From contig CM073323.1 in NCBI GenBank assembly GCA_037043015.1, positions 25,510,758 through 25,574,757 on the forward strand: 64,000 nt of DNA. Reading direction: 5' to 3'. A program made the translations under genes and the position numbers. How positions within the stretch are numbered: position 1 is the stretch's first letter; each line of letters starts with the position of its first letter. Below, piece after piece: positions 50,209 to 63,769 of the stretch. This DNA is from Bryum argenteum. Taxonomy: Eukaryota; Streptophyta; Bryopsida; Bryales; Bryaceae. Under the pieces are notes generated by a model, which saw nothing but the letters and a program-made list of their open reading frames with translations, did not search any database and had not been told where the DNA came from.

Positions 50209-50594
50209 TTAACCCCTAAACGACCACGGCCACTGATTCGGCTTTTACGGTCAAGGCCAAAAAAAATTTACAGCCAACTTCAAATGTTATGATCTCACAT
50301 CCAGTGATGATCCAACGGTTGAAAATTTTCACACTACTACCTATGGTAGTCTACTTCAAGATCCTACGGTTGAAGTTATCAAAAATTTCCAAAAATATTG
50401 GACGTACCCACATTAGTACATAGTGGTCAGTGTTGGGATTTCAAGCATCTTTAATCTTATGAATATTTTTGGAAATTTCTGATAACTTCAACCGTAGGAT
50501 CTTATGAATGTTTTTGTAAATCTTGCAACAAACGAGGGCAGTTTTATGGGTTTTTTTGGCCGTTTTTTCCAGGCCACTCTCTTCTAGGGGTTAA
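50209..50594. mobile_element. TTAA-type non-autonomous element (386 bp)
   Basis: Starts TTAACCCCTAAACG, ends TTCTAGGGGTTAA. Interior holds an inverted pair around 'cttcaagatcctacggttgaagttatc', recurring at 50480. Shares 'atgatctcaca' and 'ccaacggttgaaa' with elements at 59922, 61574 and 57229. Non-coding. Confidence 0.75.
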
Positions 50595-52779
50595 ACTAAT
50601 GAATACTTTTTAATAAAACCTCTGTGATGAGTACAAAAGCTCCAACAGTAAACATGTCATAAGTCAGAGAGGAATGGAAAAATTTCAATGCCAGGAGGGG
50701 GGGGGGGTAAGTAACTTACTCATGGTATAATTGCCTCCCAGTCTGCCTGCAAATTCTAAAAGTGATGGCACAAGAGACTTTTCCAGAAAAGGGGGAGCCA
50801 GCCCCAGAGAGTAGCAAAAGGGCCATTGTACTCCCTTTTAGACTGGGAATGGTGCAGAAACCAGGTTCCACCAGCACCATTGAATTGAATCTCACTAACT
50901 TAGGGGCCTGCCACTTTATTTTGTCATTATTTCTGAGCACATGACACACATATGGATTGTTTATTTGCAGTCAATGGGCACCACCCAATTGAACTTCCCT
51001 CATTTCCTGCCTCATTAGTAGAAAGGAAACCAACATTTGTTTCTTGTCTTTGTTGCCATTTCTGTGCCCAGAGTTTGAGCATACGGGGAAAGCCTGTGTG
51101 GAGCGCCGAAGGGGGGGAGCGGACCTAGTTATCGCGGGGGGCTCGTGAGTAGGGCTACGGAAGCCTTCAAAGGGTGTCATGAGGCACTCTTGCATTGGTT
51201 AATAGGAATGTCAAATGCGAGAGAAGGGACTGAAAAACTTGGAATCATGACGAGCTGTAATTGAGGGAACGACAACGACGACAACGACCCTCTTGGCCGG
51301 GTTATAGGTTCTTGCTGCATGGAATGGGTTTCTCCCTATAGCACAAGCGACTCCAACCTCTGGGTTGAGGGGAGGGTTGGGCATGCTCTTACTACCAAGG
51401 TACGTGATGAACCGGCAAACATTAGCAAATGAGTCAATTGATTTATTTTATTTTTAAAAAATAAAGATATATTTTTATATATATAAATAAAAGCTTGACT
51501 TTGAAAATGGAGGCTTGGGATCACCGTATTTCAGTGCTACGAGCATTTTTTTGGGACAAGGGAGGGGGAAGGGTAAAGAGCCCCCTAATTTTTTGATGTA
51601 TAGGCTTAAAGTGCCAAGGAGTAATTCCGCAGACCTCAAATTTGAATTTAAATTATCAAAAATGGGCGACGGGGGGTCCAAATAAAAAATTTCAGTGATT
51701 TTGAAGGAATAATTCCATTGGCTGATGGAGGCTTAGAGAAACGTTGGTAGCACTCATTTACACGCGCCCCATACCTTGGGTCATAGAAAAGTTCAATGAT
51801 GGGCAACATGATTTGATTCTTTTACAAGTCCCATCCTTGTGAGAGCAAGACTCCCCCACACTCTTGGGATTTTGGACATCTATAAAGTTTGGAACTTGGA
51901 ACCTTCTCATTAAAAAATATAGTAAGTTTGACTTTTACCCTTGAAATTTTGGGTGTTGGATTCTATGTGTTAAGGTAGACAATGCTAGATCCGTGCATCT
52001 TCTTAAACCACCCACTCTAGATTCTTGCCTACTTTCTAGATTTCATGTAGAAGAATGTGCCTTGTGTGCACATGGAGCATGTGAACGGTTTTAGGTAATG
52101 TGGTACATGTCACTTCTGAATTTTTTATTTATTTTTATAAGTGCTTAAAAAATTAAAAAAATATGGAAACTTCTTCATTTTTTCGTATTTATAATTGAAA
52201 AATATTGATTCACATATTCCAACTTTCCAATTGTAGTGTAGTCCTTAAATGCACGGATTTAGCATGGTCTACCTTACTCTTAACCACTAACGTCAAACGA
52301 CCCCCAAAACTGGCAAAAAGCTCTTTTACAATGTAAGATGAAAATTTTCAATTTTTGACATAATCTCAATTATGTAACCAAAAGATCTTGAAAATAAAAT
52401 CAAAATCTAACACTAGATGAAGGAGACATAGCTCTTCAAAATTAGTCCATTTTTTCACTTTCTTCATCATTGCGCACAATGATCAATTTCAAGATGGAAT
52501 AATCAAACAAAGACCAAAATGTTAATTATAAGACATTTGCTACCTTTTTTTTGTAATAAGTTAAAATTATAAGTCATACCAACGTGATTGGCATGTCGTA
52601 TATATGGGGACTTCATTTTGTCTTTTTTGTGGTGGGCACTCTTGGCTCCACTTACACGCATGCATAACTTACTTTTAATTGGTTTTCCTTCTTACAAGTT
52701 CCAATAGATTCAACTTTTGTCTTATGTAAATTATTATATTTGCCCCCTTGTTCCTGGCAAAAACTAAGCCTATTGACTT
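50595..52779. other. Repeat-rich intergenic region
   Basis: No gene supported. A G run at 50697-50707, a GC-richer patch with no recognised family at 51080-51180, and a partial TTAA element beginning TTAACCACTAACGTC at 52280 that resembles the start of family C. Confidence 0.4.
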
Positions 52780-53608
52780 TTAACCCCTAAAGTCGAAAGC
52801 CCCCTAAAACTTGTCAAAACCACCCTCTTTCAATGTAAGATGAAAATTTTCAACGTTTGATGTAATCTCAAGTATGTAACTGTAAGATCTTACACCTAAC
52901 TTGTCCATGCATGTGTGTACCGAAACTTATTTTCAAGTTCCTTACCAATTGTGAGATCATAACATTCAAAGTTGGAAAAAAAAGGGTTGTTGCAAAATGG
53001 GTTCGAAGTTTTTGTACGCCCATAAGCCCAGTAAATTTGAACTGTGGCTCTTTGAAATTCTTGTTCCTGAGTGAGTTAGGAACATGTCTATGCAATTTTT
53101 ACCCTCATGCAATCTATAAAACATGAAGAAATGCTTGATTTTTCACATGGAGGTGTGCTGAAATTCAACTTCAAAGGCCCCTCTTTGATACTAAAAATGG
53201 CATGTGAAGAATAATTGGATGAAAAAATCTAAATAGTGAGACCATGCCTTTAAACCTTATTTCCAAGTACAAAAAACAAAACTTGAAAATACGTAAAATC
53301 TCAATTTTTGGTGAAGTTTTGAAGTTCCTGCAACCATATTTATTTTGGACAGAATTTGAGAATAAACGAGCATATACCGCACTATGGGCAGTTTTGGGCA
53401 GATTTCAAATAGTGTTTTAAAACCTTTGACAGTGAATATCTCCTAAAGTATGAGGAATTTTGAAGCATGATGTGACTTTTTGGAAAGGTGTGGAGAATCT
53501 CTACAACCTGCATAAGGTTACAATTTTGTACGTGCTAAATACAGTAAATAAGGGGCTGACCAGACCCCAAACAACCCGTTTTGGGCTTTTTTCGACATCG
53601 GGGGTTAA
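52780..53608 (+). mobile_element. TTAA-type non-autonomous element, family C, copy 2 (829 bp)
   Basis: Left end TTAACCCCTAAAGTCGAAAG; right end, inverted, reads TTAACCCCCGATGTCGAAAA. Interior matches 19364-20030 and, in part, 54990-55560. Contains no coding potential. Confidence 0.75.
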
Positions 53609-55593
53609 GATGCCCACGCGTTTCTAAAAAGTGATAAGTATTTCAATTTTCAAGTAAAAGTAATCTTGCACACGGATATTTCAAGCATTGGGGAGAAACG
53701 TGAAAATGAAATTATATTGATCAAAATTTTATTTTATTTTAAAATTATTTTGACATAAATAGAGATTACCCTTTATTGCAAATATAAAATACAAGAGCTT
53801 CATGTGCCATGTTAAGATGTAGTTGAGCCTAGATGAACATACAATAGCATCTTTGATCTTTGTATGAAAAGCAATGAGGTGCGTGTTACAACACCACGGA
53901 CGCTTGTTACTCATACTTCAAAGAAATTGATTTTCACATACTAAAGGACATTTAAGATTACAACAATTGCATATGGATCTCAAATGAGGATCATTGGAGG
54001 TTATTTCGGGCTACTTGGCTTTACGAGTTACGAAGTCCAATGTGAACATGTTTCGTTAGAAGAAAACACAAAGAGTTTTCATGTTTCCCACATGCATGAG
54101 AAATTCATCACATGGACTATAAAGCTAAATTAGTCTTACCATTAAATAGTGTCGCAAATAGAAAAATCCCTTACTCTCGTCAAGCATTGATCAAAGTATA
54201 TATGAAACTTGGTCCAACTCCGAATAGAAGCAATGAGCATAAACATCATGATTTCTCCTATTGCTTTTTGGCCATTCTTACAATAGATACTAACATTCCA
54301 CAAAATAACAGTTTCTTTTTCTCGCGTAAGCATCAAACCTTTGCTTTTTGGGTCATTTTTTGCTTTGTGCGCATTTCTTTTCCTTTCCAAGAAACTCATT
54401 ACATGCATGTCATCATGTGATTAGCCCCGACCGTCTCAAAAGTACCCATGGAATTCAATTTCAACATTGATGTGTCACTTTATTGACAAAATTAGTGATA
54501 TGGGATCCAAGCATGGACATGAATTTTTATATGGAAAAAGCCAGGAATTAGGACGAGATTCCCTTACGGCAAGGCACTGACTTAGAATGGCCGTACTTTT
54601 GTGAGATATTTGGAAGCGTCCCCACATAGAGAAAATGGCTTAAAATAGGCATGGCCTCAAAAAACATGGCAGATTTCAATGCCTACCATAGTTTTGAGTC
54701 ATTCATAACATTCTTGAATACCGGCCTCGCGCAATGAAACCTTTGTGCATCAACACCGGACTCAACCTTGTTTCCATTTTTAATCCAAAATTGGTCTACT
54801 TTGGTTAATCTTGACACTTATTGTGGTACGCCTAAGTGGGCCAATTGTCACGTGAAACAAGGGTCTTGAAGCATCGCCACCAATTTTTGCGTTGGCTACC
54901 AATTTTTTTGTTATTTTTATAATTTAATATTAATTTTCAATTGAAATAAGAATTCGACAAAAATATATAGGTGTTTCTTATTGCAAGATAAACCCTATAG
55001 TAGAGAGGCCTCGAAATTCCCTTTTTCAATGCAAGGTGAATTTTTGATGTATTTTTGAGTATGCAACTGCAAGATGTTGTAAGTAACGTGTATGTGTACT
55101 ATACATGCATACCAAGTTCTAGAGTTGAATTCCTCACCGTTTATGAGATCATAATGTTCAAAGCTGGAGAGAAAGTTTTTTGTTTTCTTTGTTTAAGAAC
55201 ATCTTGCAAGCCATATGGAACCATTTCCAAAAGTAACGATGACTTGAGGCTCTTCAAAATCTTGTTCCTTGGTGAATTATGTCTATATAATTTGAGATAA
55301 CATGAGTAAATAATTTTTTGACCTCATAAGATCTAGAAACCTAAAAAGATGCTTTAAAAGTCACGTGAAGGTATGGAAGTATTCAAATAGGACCCCTAAA
55401 CTTATTATACTCCTGGGAAAAGCATGATGGAGAGATGTTTGGGTTGAAAATCACAAAAGGTCCGTTTGGAGAAAATAGACTATGTCTCCCAAGCCATCAA
55501 TTTGAGATTTTTGATCTTACAAAATGGTGCACAACAAATAGATTAAAATTTGAAATGTCATTTGTCATAGAAGTTGTCTTTGAGATCCTATGG
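53609..55593. other. Repeat-rich intergenic region
   Basis: No gene supported. The stretch 54990-55380 ('gagtatgcaactgcaagatgttgt', 'tatgagatcataatgttcaaag') is a diverged family C copy without recognisable ends. Confidence 0.4.
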
Positions 55594-56660
55594 TTAACCC
55601 TTAACCCTTAAACGCCCAGCCCCTCTGAAAATACACTAAAAAGCATGCCCGAGGGGCATGCTTGGGCGTTTAAGGGTTAACTAGGTCAAGTGTTGAAAAA
55701 CAACATTTTGGATGACTTGCACAAATGTTAAAGAGTCTTAACTTATTCATATGGTGTCAGTTTTGGATGGTTGCCTCCCAAATCAAGTCTAGTTTGTGTG
55801 ATAAAATTTAAAGACCCATAAAATGAAGCATGAATAAATGGCATGCATTTTAGTGAAGGCAACTCTTGTTTTTGAGTTTTCAAACATGCGGCATGTTTTG
55901 CCATTGGGAGGCAATTATGGGAAATTAAAATGATGTTTTCATAAGATTTTCTCATGTGATCATGATTTCAAGATGAATGGTAATAAATTTCTAGTAGGAA
56001 GATTTTTGATCCAAATATTCGTGGTATTGGATTTGCAACGATGTTTCTATCTTGATAGAAAGTGAAAAAATCATATGATTTTTGAGGAGCTATATCTTCT
56101 TCATCTACGGTTGGATTTTGACTTGATTTTTTGGGATGGATTATAATTTAAGTCTAGTTCATGTGGTAGAAGCCTTGAAAAAATCAAAGATGTATCAAAG
56201 ATAAGGCATAGATTTGAGTGCAAAGGGTTAAGTTTTGGATTATCTTTTTATTGCAAATCTTTTGGCTGTTTTCAACATTGCAAGGCAAATATTTGTGCAA
56301 AGAAAATTTTCTCATTTTCTCATTATTCTTTAAAAAATATTTATCTAATAAAAAATAGTATGATTATTCCCCTATTTGAGGGTGTTATTGAGATAAAAGT
56401 AAACATCTTTGTAATTGGTGATTTTCTGATTGCGATAAGTATATTGATAGCATTTTCACTTCAAAGTGAAAATAATGAGATTTTGCGATGTTTTTTGAAG
56501 ACTAGTACGGTATGATTTTGCAATCTATGACGCCTCATGACTCAAAATTTGACCCAGTGATGTACAATATGTGTACTACAAGAATATATGGTTGAGATCT
56601 CAATAACTTACCTTTGTTCCATTTATGACACTTTTTTTTTGAGAATATGTGCTTCTCAAA
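55594..56660 (+). mobile_element. TTAA-type non-autonomous element, family A, copy 3, with nested mini-element
   Basis: Left end TTAACCC at 55594, followed at once by an inserted 80-bp hairpin (55601-55680), then the family A interior ('acattttggatgac', 'aaatcaagtctagtt', 'ggcatgcatttta', 'tagcattttcacttcaaagtg'). The right terminus is lost near 56660. Confidence 0.75.
55601..55680. mobile_element. 80-bp TTAA hairpin mini-element, copy 2
   Basis: Starts TTAACCCTTAAACGCCCAG and ends CTTGGGCGTTTAAGGGTTAA; almost perfectly palindromic ends and an inner GCATGCC...GGCATGC pair. About 90% identical to 27807-27885. It sits exactly where the family A end has its second TTAA. Confidence 0.88.
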
Positions 56661-57228
56661 AACTTTTTATGTGCATAGGGAGTAGGGAATTGTAATCTCA
56701 ATCCAAAAACATAAGGATATGTAGGGGCTTAGAAGATTGCTTCCCTATAAGTAGTATAGATAGTTGTAGACTCATCAAAAAGATTCAAAGAATAAAACGT
56801 TACAACAATTATATTTCAAAACTTTTATATGATAGTAAATATCAATACGCCCCCGCGGCATTGCCATGCTCATACAAATATTCCTAGTTTTTCTGGCGCC
56901 ACAAATACTTTGAAAATCAATATCTTGGGATTCGTCAGCCCCATCTGCAATCCAATTGTTACCCACACCCCTATGTAAATTGCAATCCAATCGTTACCCA
57001 CACCCCTATGTAAATAGCCGCTTCCAACCACACCTCACACGCCCCAATCTCACCAACAAACAAACCAAACAAACTATCTACCGTATATAAAAGAATACTA
57101 GATACATGCAGTGAGGTGTTTGCCACTAGAGCAATATTAGATCCTAACTTTAAAAAAAAACCATATCGAATTCAAGAGAAATCCAAACATTTTAGATCAA
57201 AATAAGATAGATACAAATTGGACTTATT
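56661..57228. other. Intergenic region
   Basis: No gene supported. A 25-base direct duplication occurs at 56950-57016 (attgcaatccaatcgttacccacacccctatgtaaat partly repeated). Confidence 0.4.
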
Positions 57229-57496
57229 TTAACCCCTAAATTTCCTTGTTGCAAAAAGGTGTAATTCATAAAAATTGACCTTCCTTTATATTACGCTCAA
57301 AAAATCTCAATCTGAGCATTATTCAGAAGATTCAACCGTAAGATCTCAAAGTTCACTTGACATTCTTCTCACATACCAAATTTGAACCGTTCATTCTTCC
57401 TCATTTGTGAGATTATAATGGTCAAAGTTGGCTGAGTTTTTCTCCTGCGGGAACCTCCAAAACCAGTTTCGGGTTTTAAGGAAAGTTAGGGGTTAA
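57229..57496. mobile_element. TTAA-type non-autonomous element (268 bp)
   Basis: Starts TTAACCCCTAAATTTCC, ends GGAAAGTTAGGGGTTAA. Interior carries 'tgtgagattataatggtcaaagttgg', shared with other family members. Non-coding. Confidence 0.75.
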
Positions 57497-57995
57497 CCAA
57501 GAGTAAAATAATTATGTTATGATTAGTCAACTTTCCAAATTGAAGAATTAGCCCAATTGAGCACAATTAGAGTGAACCAACATTGGGGAGCGTGAGAGTG
57601 ATGCTTGTGCTTAATAATTATTATTATATGATTAAATATTAATAGCAATTGAAAGCGCATCATGTGGAAACAATCATCAGCTCATAGATTATATTCCTTT
57701 ATTATTATTATTAGGGGGTGGTTCCCTATATTTTTAGCTTCTTGGGATTCCAGCTTTGGCAGGACATTCTTCATTTTCCTCATTTTATTAATTCGGTAGG
57801 AGTTGACAAATATATGGTAAAGGTGAGATCCAATCCCCACCGTTGGGGTTCTTTCACATTATGGATCAAGAGCCATGATCAAGAAAATTAAAATCATTTT
57901 CATGACCAAGAGTGGTGATCATAATAAATCAGAAATGGATTTTTGAGTGGCTTGTTTACTCTTTTAGTGTAAAGTGGATTTGGACGATGAGAATC

Positions 57996-58228
57996 TTAAC
58001 CCTTAAAAGTCCCTTGGGGATAGTATGTACGATGTCGTATAATTAGGATTTGCTACCAACAAGAAACTCTAAACTGGAATCGTGATAGCACACTAGAGCC
58101 ACATTAATTCAAATGTCAACTTCTTCTTTGAACTCAAACCCATTAAAGGTGTGCATTCACTCCAAATACAACCAAAATACACCGTATTCTACTCGTCGCC
58201 ACGGCACGCTCAGACCTTTAAGGGTTAA
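57996..58228. mobile_element. TTAA-type non-autonomous element (233 bp)
   Basis: Starts TTAACCCTTAAAAGTCCC, ends CAGACCTTTAAGGGTTAA, inverted for the first 12 or so bases. Unlike the neighbours, its interior is not obviously shared. Confidence 0.65.
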
Positions 58229-59138
58229 GCTCATTTCAATTATTAATCCTCATCATTCTTTCTTTTACCCTCCCCTTTTCCCTCCTTTTTATATAATTGA
58301 ACTCTAGCCAATCAATGATTTTTGTCCCTCATGGTCTTCTTGATTCTGGTTGAGTTGAGGTATTTGCTTCGACTCAACTATAATCAAGGAAACCATGAAA
58401 ACATTATTCATTATGGAAAATTTAGCATACTTTCACGACCTCAAAGTTTAGTGATCATTCTTCTTTTTTCAAGGTGCTGTAAAGCCAAATGGGACCAAGA
58501 GCACTTTACTCTCCAATCAGAAAGTTTAAAAGACCATGGTCAATCTTCATGGTCCATAGTGTAAAGCAACCCTGAGTAATCTTTGATGGACATGAATTGT
58601 CATTGATTGATAACAAGGTTAGTGTACAAGGAGTTTGTTGAGTTTGTTGCAAACAAAAACACTAAATGTCACAGGTTATCATAGTATCACAATACTAACC
58701 CCTAAAGGCCTGAGGGGTTTAAAGAAAATGTTAAATGTGTTATAAAGTATGCATTCCTTAAAACTTATGAAGCATTACGCGTGAAACAATAAGAAGACCC
58801 AAATCCCTCAATTAGATCAATAGGGTTTAATTTCCAAAATAGTAACTATTTTTTTTATAATGAAATAAAGGGAATAAAACTTTCAAAATCCATATAAAAT
58901 TTACTTTCTAATGTTAGTAATTGGAAATTGACATGATTGGCTCAAGTTACATATTGTATGATAAAATAGAGAGAGGCTACCAATAAGTGGCAAGGATCAC
59001 CATTTGTTTCCTAAAATAGTAATTTTTCTAACACTAAGAAAACCTTGCCCCATTTGTGTTTGATTGTGGAAAATTCATGAATCCAAACGAGGTTTTTGTA
59101 ACTTGGATGTGGTTTCCAATGCACCAAACTTACTGAAA

Positions 59139-59216
<78 letters not shown>

Positions 59217-59921
59217 ATAACTCTCAAAATTCGGGATCAACCATAAAATAGTTAATTGGGCTCTTAGGGGCTAAACTTCAAAACGTAACGCTAATTGTGA
59301 GAGCATGGAAATTTCCTTGGAAGGAAAAGAATGTATAGGAATTGGTGGCTTCAAAAATAGTCAGAGAGCATTGATTGGAATGGGTGCCAAAGTGAACACT
59401 GATCTCAATAAGGGAGTTGAGAAATAATGTAATGGTTGACTTTTGTTTAATAACACTAATATTAATATAACACTAATTAACAAATCTTGTGTAGTGGTAA
59501 AAGGTTTGTGGAGAATGAATTTATATATCGCTCTCAAATAAAATCCGAGTCTCCACAAACCTTGCTCAAATGTGTTATAAGAAATATTCACTAGTAAAAA
59601 TTTGACACTCAGTATTTATGAAGCTTTTGATGTAAACCAAACACTATTAGAAAGAATATAGAAACTACGCTATTGCAAGAACGTTCAAACAAACTCCCAT
59701 TACACGCACTGTAGTATAGTTATAGCATTCAATAAATGCACATGATTTGGCCCGATAGAACAATTTCTAGTGGATTTTTGAAGATCCAAGATGTCAAGTG
59801 ATGAATTATTTAAGCCAATACACAACATCATCAATATAAACTCCCATCAATTGGTGGCTACTAAGGTGTTTAGGATGCCGTATCAACTCTCTCTCTATTC
59901 CGTTCTTGTTTTTAACACCTT
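58229..59921. other. Intergenic region
   Basis: No gene supported. Contains a (TA)n microsatellite (59140-59207), a family-related end at 58699 (CTAACCCCTAAAGGCCTGAGG), and AT-rich unique-looking DNA. Confidence 0.4.
59140..59207. repeat. (AT)n microsatellite
   Basis: Sixty-eight bases of AT dinucleotide. Confidence 0.95.
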
Positions 59922-60497
59922 TTAACACCTAAAGATCCAAGAGGATTAAATCGGCGTTTTGCTATTTTTGCAAAATAGGTTAAAAGTAATATTTTTGCCT
60001 AAATTTTTTAACGGGTGCTCCTTATACTGCAAAGTGTACGTGGTAGATTTTACAAAGCCAAATTCCAAATTTTGAGTCTTCTATGACAATTCTTGGTTTG
60101 CGAGCCGAACTGGGGCAGTTTAAATTTAGTATTTTTTTGAGATTTTTTTTGGAAATATGTTCATGACCAAATCACTACTTAAGTTCCAAAGGGCCCCAAG
60201 TCACAAAAAGTACCAATTTTACAAGGGCAGCCTCCAAAAGTGTCAAAAATAATCTCAACAATGCCCAAGAAAACTTTGTAGACAAACTCTGGATGTTATG
60301 ATCTCTCAAATGGTAAACATCCAACGGTCAAATTTTGAATGAGATAATGAAAATTGGCTTAGGTACAAGATCTTACGGTTGGAAGTTAGAAAAAGAATTA
60401 AAAATTTGTTTCGCACCCCTTGAAGTGCATAGAGATAGAGAATTGGAGTTTTGAGGTTTCAAGCTCCCAAAAACACCCAAGGATCTTTAGGGGTTAA
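59922..60497. mobile_element. TTAA-type non-autonomous element (576 bp)
   Basis: Left TTAACACCTAAAGATCCAAG; right, inverted, reads TTAACCCCTAAAGATCCTTG. Interior shares 'acaagggcagcctccaaaa', 'ccaacggtcaaattttga' and 'gtacaagatcttacggtt' with the element at 61574-62518. Non-coding. Confidence 0.8.
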
Positions 60498-60839
60498 TGC
60501 TCTTTGGCGATAGGATGAGTATTTCGACAAAGTATTGAAACATTTGTTCGTGTAAAGTAACAAGAATGTGGATGGACCAATACAACCTACCTTGGATTTT
60601 GTATTATACCTATTGCAAATTAATTTTTTGGATATTTTTCTCCCTTTATTGATAAGTTGGTATGTATGATTGCTTCTACGAAGTTGTGTAACATTTGTAA
60701 GAACTAAATTCATAAGAAATAGATCGGGAGGGATTTACCACAGATACACTAATAGTCTTGTTGCTTTCATGGACTTGCCTTTCCTACCATGATAAACTTT
60801 ATCATCATACTAAACATCTCTAAGTATCAAATTGCCAAG

Positions 60840-61097
60840 AACCCCAATTCCGTCAAAATGGCACTATGCCATGTGCCATTTTGTCACACTAGATCTTACA
60901 TTTGTGCTCATATAAAATGGTATATTCTGTATTATCACAATTTTTTTGTAATATCACTTCTTTATATACATTGTCACTCATTTTCCCTAACATCACCTTA
61001 AAATTCTGTTATATATCACATGGTTTTTGAACTACAGTTCAGAAAGTTGAGGTGTGCCATTTTACCGGAATAATGCCATTTTAACGGAATTGGGGTT
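60840..61097 (+). mobile_element. 258-bp MITE, family M, copy 1
   Basis: Ends AACCCCAATTCCGTCAAAAT and ATTTTAACGGAATTGGGGTT are inverted copies. Flanked by the 4-bp direct repeat CAAG (60836-60839, 61098-61101). Nearly identical to copies at 62641 and 63504. Confidence 0.9.
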
Positions 61098-61573
61098 CAA
61101 GAGACAATTAAAGTAATAAAGCGAACCCTGAATATGTTTCATGGTTGATACCACTTCCTATCACGTTCACATCTTTCTCCTTTCATGATAAGCTTTGACA
61201 TCTTAGTAAAACATTTGTGAGAACCAAATTACTAATAGATGGACTATGAAATCCATACCTTACATAGTTACCATGGCCATTCATAATTTTTTTTTTAGCC
61301 ATGACTATGTCCTTTCATACTGAGCTATGACATACTAAAATATGAGAATATAAAATTGCCAAAAGATGGAGTGTCAGAGCTAGACCCTGAGTATATCTCA
61401 TATAATATTTTTTCACACCTCATGCCTTTTACCAATTGCTTTCTTACATCTTTTTATATCCTCTAGAGTAATGACTGCTTCAAGAATATCAACCGTCCAT
61501 ACCTCGCCCCAATGTTGCAATCTATGTTCCTTGTGTAGGTAACTTACACAAGATTGAACTACCCTTCCCACCT

Positions 61574-62518
61574 TTAACCCCTAAAAATCCAGGAAAACCG
61601 ATTCGGTTTTCTGAGATTTCGGGCAGCTCATTTTAAGCATTTAAATTGATATTTTTGCCTAAGATTTTTATTGGGTGCTCCCCATACAGTAATGTGTATG
61701 TGGTAAAATTTTCAAAGTCAAATTTTAATTTTATAACCTTCACCTAGAAATTTTAGGTTTCAAGTCCTAAACGGGCAGTTTAATTTTTTATTTTTTATTT
61801 TATTTATTTTTTTTTTTTAAGAAATATGTTCATTACCAAATTACTCTTCAAATTCCAAAGTATCCGAAGTCAAAAAGTTTACCAATTTTACAAGGGCAGC
61901 CTCCAAAACTTTCAAAAACAATCTTCACAATTTCTAGTAATTTTACAATTTTTTCTTTCAAAAATTGCCAAAATTTGAGATTTTGGATTTTTTCCAAGAT
62001 TTTTTTTTTCCAAAATTCACATTATCATAAATGCACCTTCTCACCGTCGAGATTTTTCTCAAAATAAATATATCATACGTGGTGCTTGTTTTACTATATG
62101 GTTGTTTTTAGACCTTCTTTCATAAAATATTTTACGTTAAGGTCAAAAAGTGGAATTGGTCTCTAAAATTTTGCATGAGCATACCCAACTTGATTACCTA
62201 CATGAAAAAAAATGAGGGAAAAATATTTGGAATAACAATCATCAAGTTGCCCTTGGCACCATTTAGACAATGCCTCTCACGCAGCGGCAAAAAAAAGTGT
62301 TGGTCAAACTTTGATTGTTATGATCTCACAAATGACGAACATCCAACGGTTGAAATTTTGACCAGTCCTTTGTATACAAGTTAGGTACAAGATCTTACGG
62401 TTCAAAGTCTAAAACCGGAAAAAAAAAGTTTCTCCATTTCCCCATTTCCCAACGAAGGTGAAAAATGGCAGTTTTTGGTTCTGGAGGTCGAGGAAACCCC
62501 TGGATTTTTAGGGGTTAA
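61574..62518. mobile_element. TTAA-type non-autonomous element (945 bp) with perfect 20-bp TIRs
   Basis: The left TTAACCCCTAAAAATCCAGG is matched exactly, inverted, at the right end (62499-62518). Interior similar to the 59922-60497 element. Frames inside are short and broken. Longest intact member of the group seen here. Confidence 0.85.
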
Positions 62519-62640
62519 CATAAACTTACCATTAATGTGCTTGTTTAGCTGAATATTCTTACCTTGTTTGTCTACAATCTACCTGTTTAGTCATACTTGT
62601 GCAAAACAACCTCAACATATATACCTCATTACAAACTAAA

Positions 62641-62899
62641 AACCCAATCCCGTTAAAATGGCATTATTCCGGTAAAATGGCACACCTCAACTTTCTGAAC
62701 TGTAGTTCAAAAACCATGTGATATATAACAGAATTTTAAGGTGATGTTAAGGAAAATGAGTGACAATGTATATAAAGAAGTGATATTACAAAAAAAAGTT
62801 GTGATATTACAGAATATACCATTTTATATGAGCACGAATGTAAGATCTAGTGTGACAAAATGGCACATGGCATAGTGCCATTTTAACGGAATTGGGGTT
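62641..62899 (-). mobile_element. 259-bp MITE, family M, copy 2 (inverted)
   Basis: Same element in the opposite orientation. Flanked by CTAAA on both sides (62636-62640, 62900-62904). Confidence 0.9.
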
Positions 62900-62904
62900 C
62901 TAAA

Positions 62905-63503
62905 CAGTTGTGCTTACAAACTAAACTGTTGTGCTCATTCGCTTAAATCTTACCACACTATATTTCTTCCAAATTGAACTTTTATGTAAATTTACTATAT
63001 AATCTTACAACAATGCTAAACTTTTCAGAATTTAGATTTCATTCTATATCTTCGATTCATAGCTTTACAAGAAAATTGAAAACCCAAGTTGCCTATCAAT
63101 TTCCCTGGCTCGCTCCTTACATCGAATTTTGCAGCTGCCGTTTCTCATACATGCTTTCCCCTCCTCTGGATTCTGACTTTCAGCACCAACAAGTTTCTAG
63201 CTCGGCTACAGACTCAAAAGCCAAGTTGAGAGTAGGCAAATTATGTGTGGCATCATCTCATTAGTAGAAACTGGTGTCCAAAATTTATCTGTAATTACAC
63301 ATTCATAATTACGTAACACTGTTTTTTTTTTTTTTTTTCTATAACTTTATGTTCTTCAATCAATTATTACAATTACTATATGGAGATCGAGTAACAATTC
63401 TTACTAGGTAATTAAAAAGAACCAACGGAAGTTGAGGCACCCCCACACAAACTCACCATTTCCAACAACCACCAGCTACTAAAACCCCATGAAATTATCC
63501 ACT
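62905..63503. other. Intergenic spacer
   Basis: Between MITE copies. A 96-codon open frame at 62974-63264 has no recognised family. A poly-T run lies near 63321. Confidence 0.4.
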
Positions 63504-63769
63504 AACCCCAATTCCGTTAAAATGACACTATGCCATGTGCCATTTTGTCACACTAGATCTTACATTTGTGCTCATATAATATGGTATATTCTGTAATATC
63601 ACAACTTTTTTTTAAATATCACTTCGTTATATATATTTTCCCTAATATCACCTTAAAATTCTGCTATATCACATGGTTTTTGAGCTACAGTTCAGAAAGT
63701 TGAGGTGTGCCATTTTACCGGAATAATGCCATTTTACCGGAATAATGCCATTTTAACGGAATTGGGGTT
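63504..63769 (+). mobile_element. 266-bp MITE, family M, copy 3
   Basis: Same family; flanked by CACT on both sides (63500-63503, 63770-63773). Carries an extra tandem copy of the 19-base subterminal segment ATAATGCCATTTTACCGGA, which is single in copies 1 and 2. Confidence 0.9.

Noticed and set aside
50716..51195. GC-richer frames at 50.7-51.2 kb as a gene
   Set aside because: No recognised motif, no consistent splice signals, and frames short on both strands.
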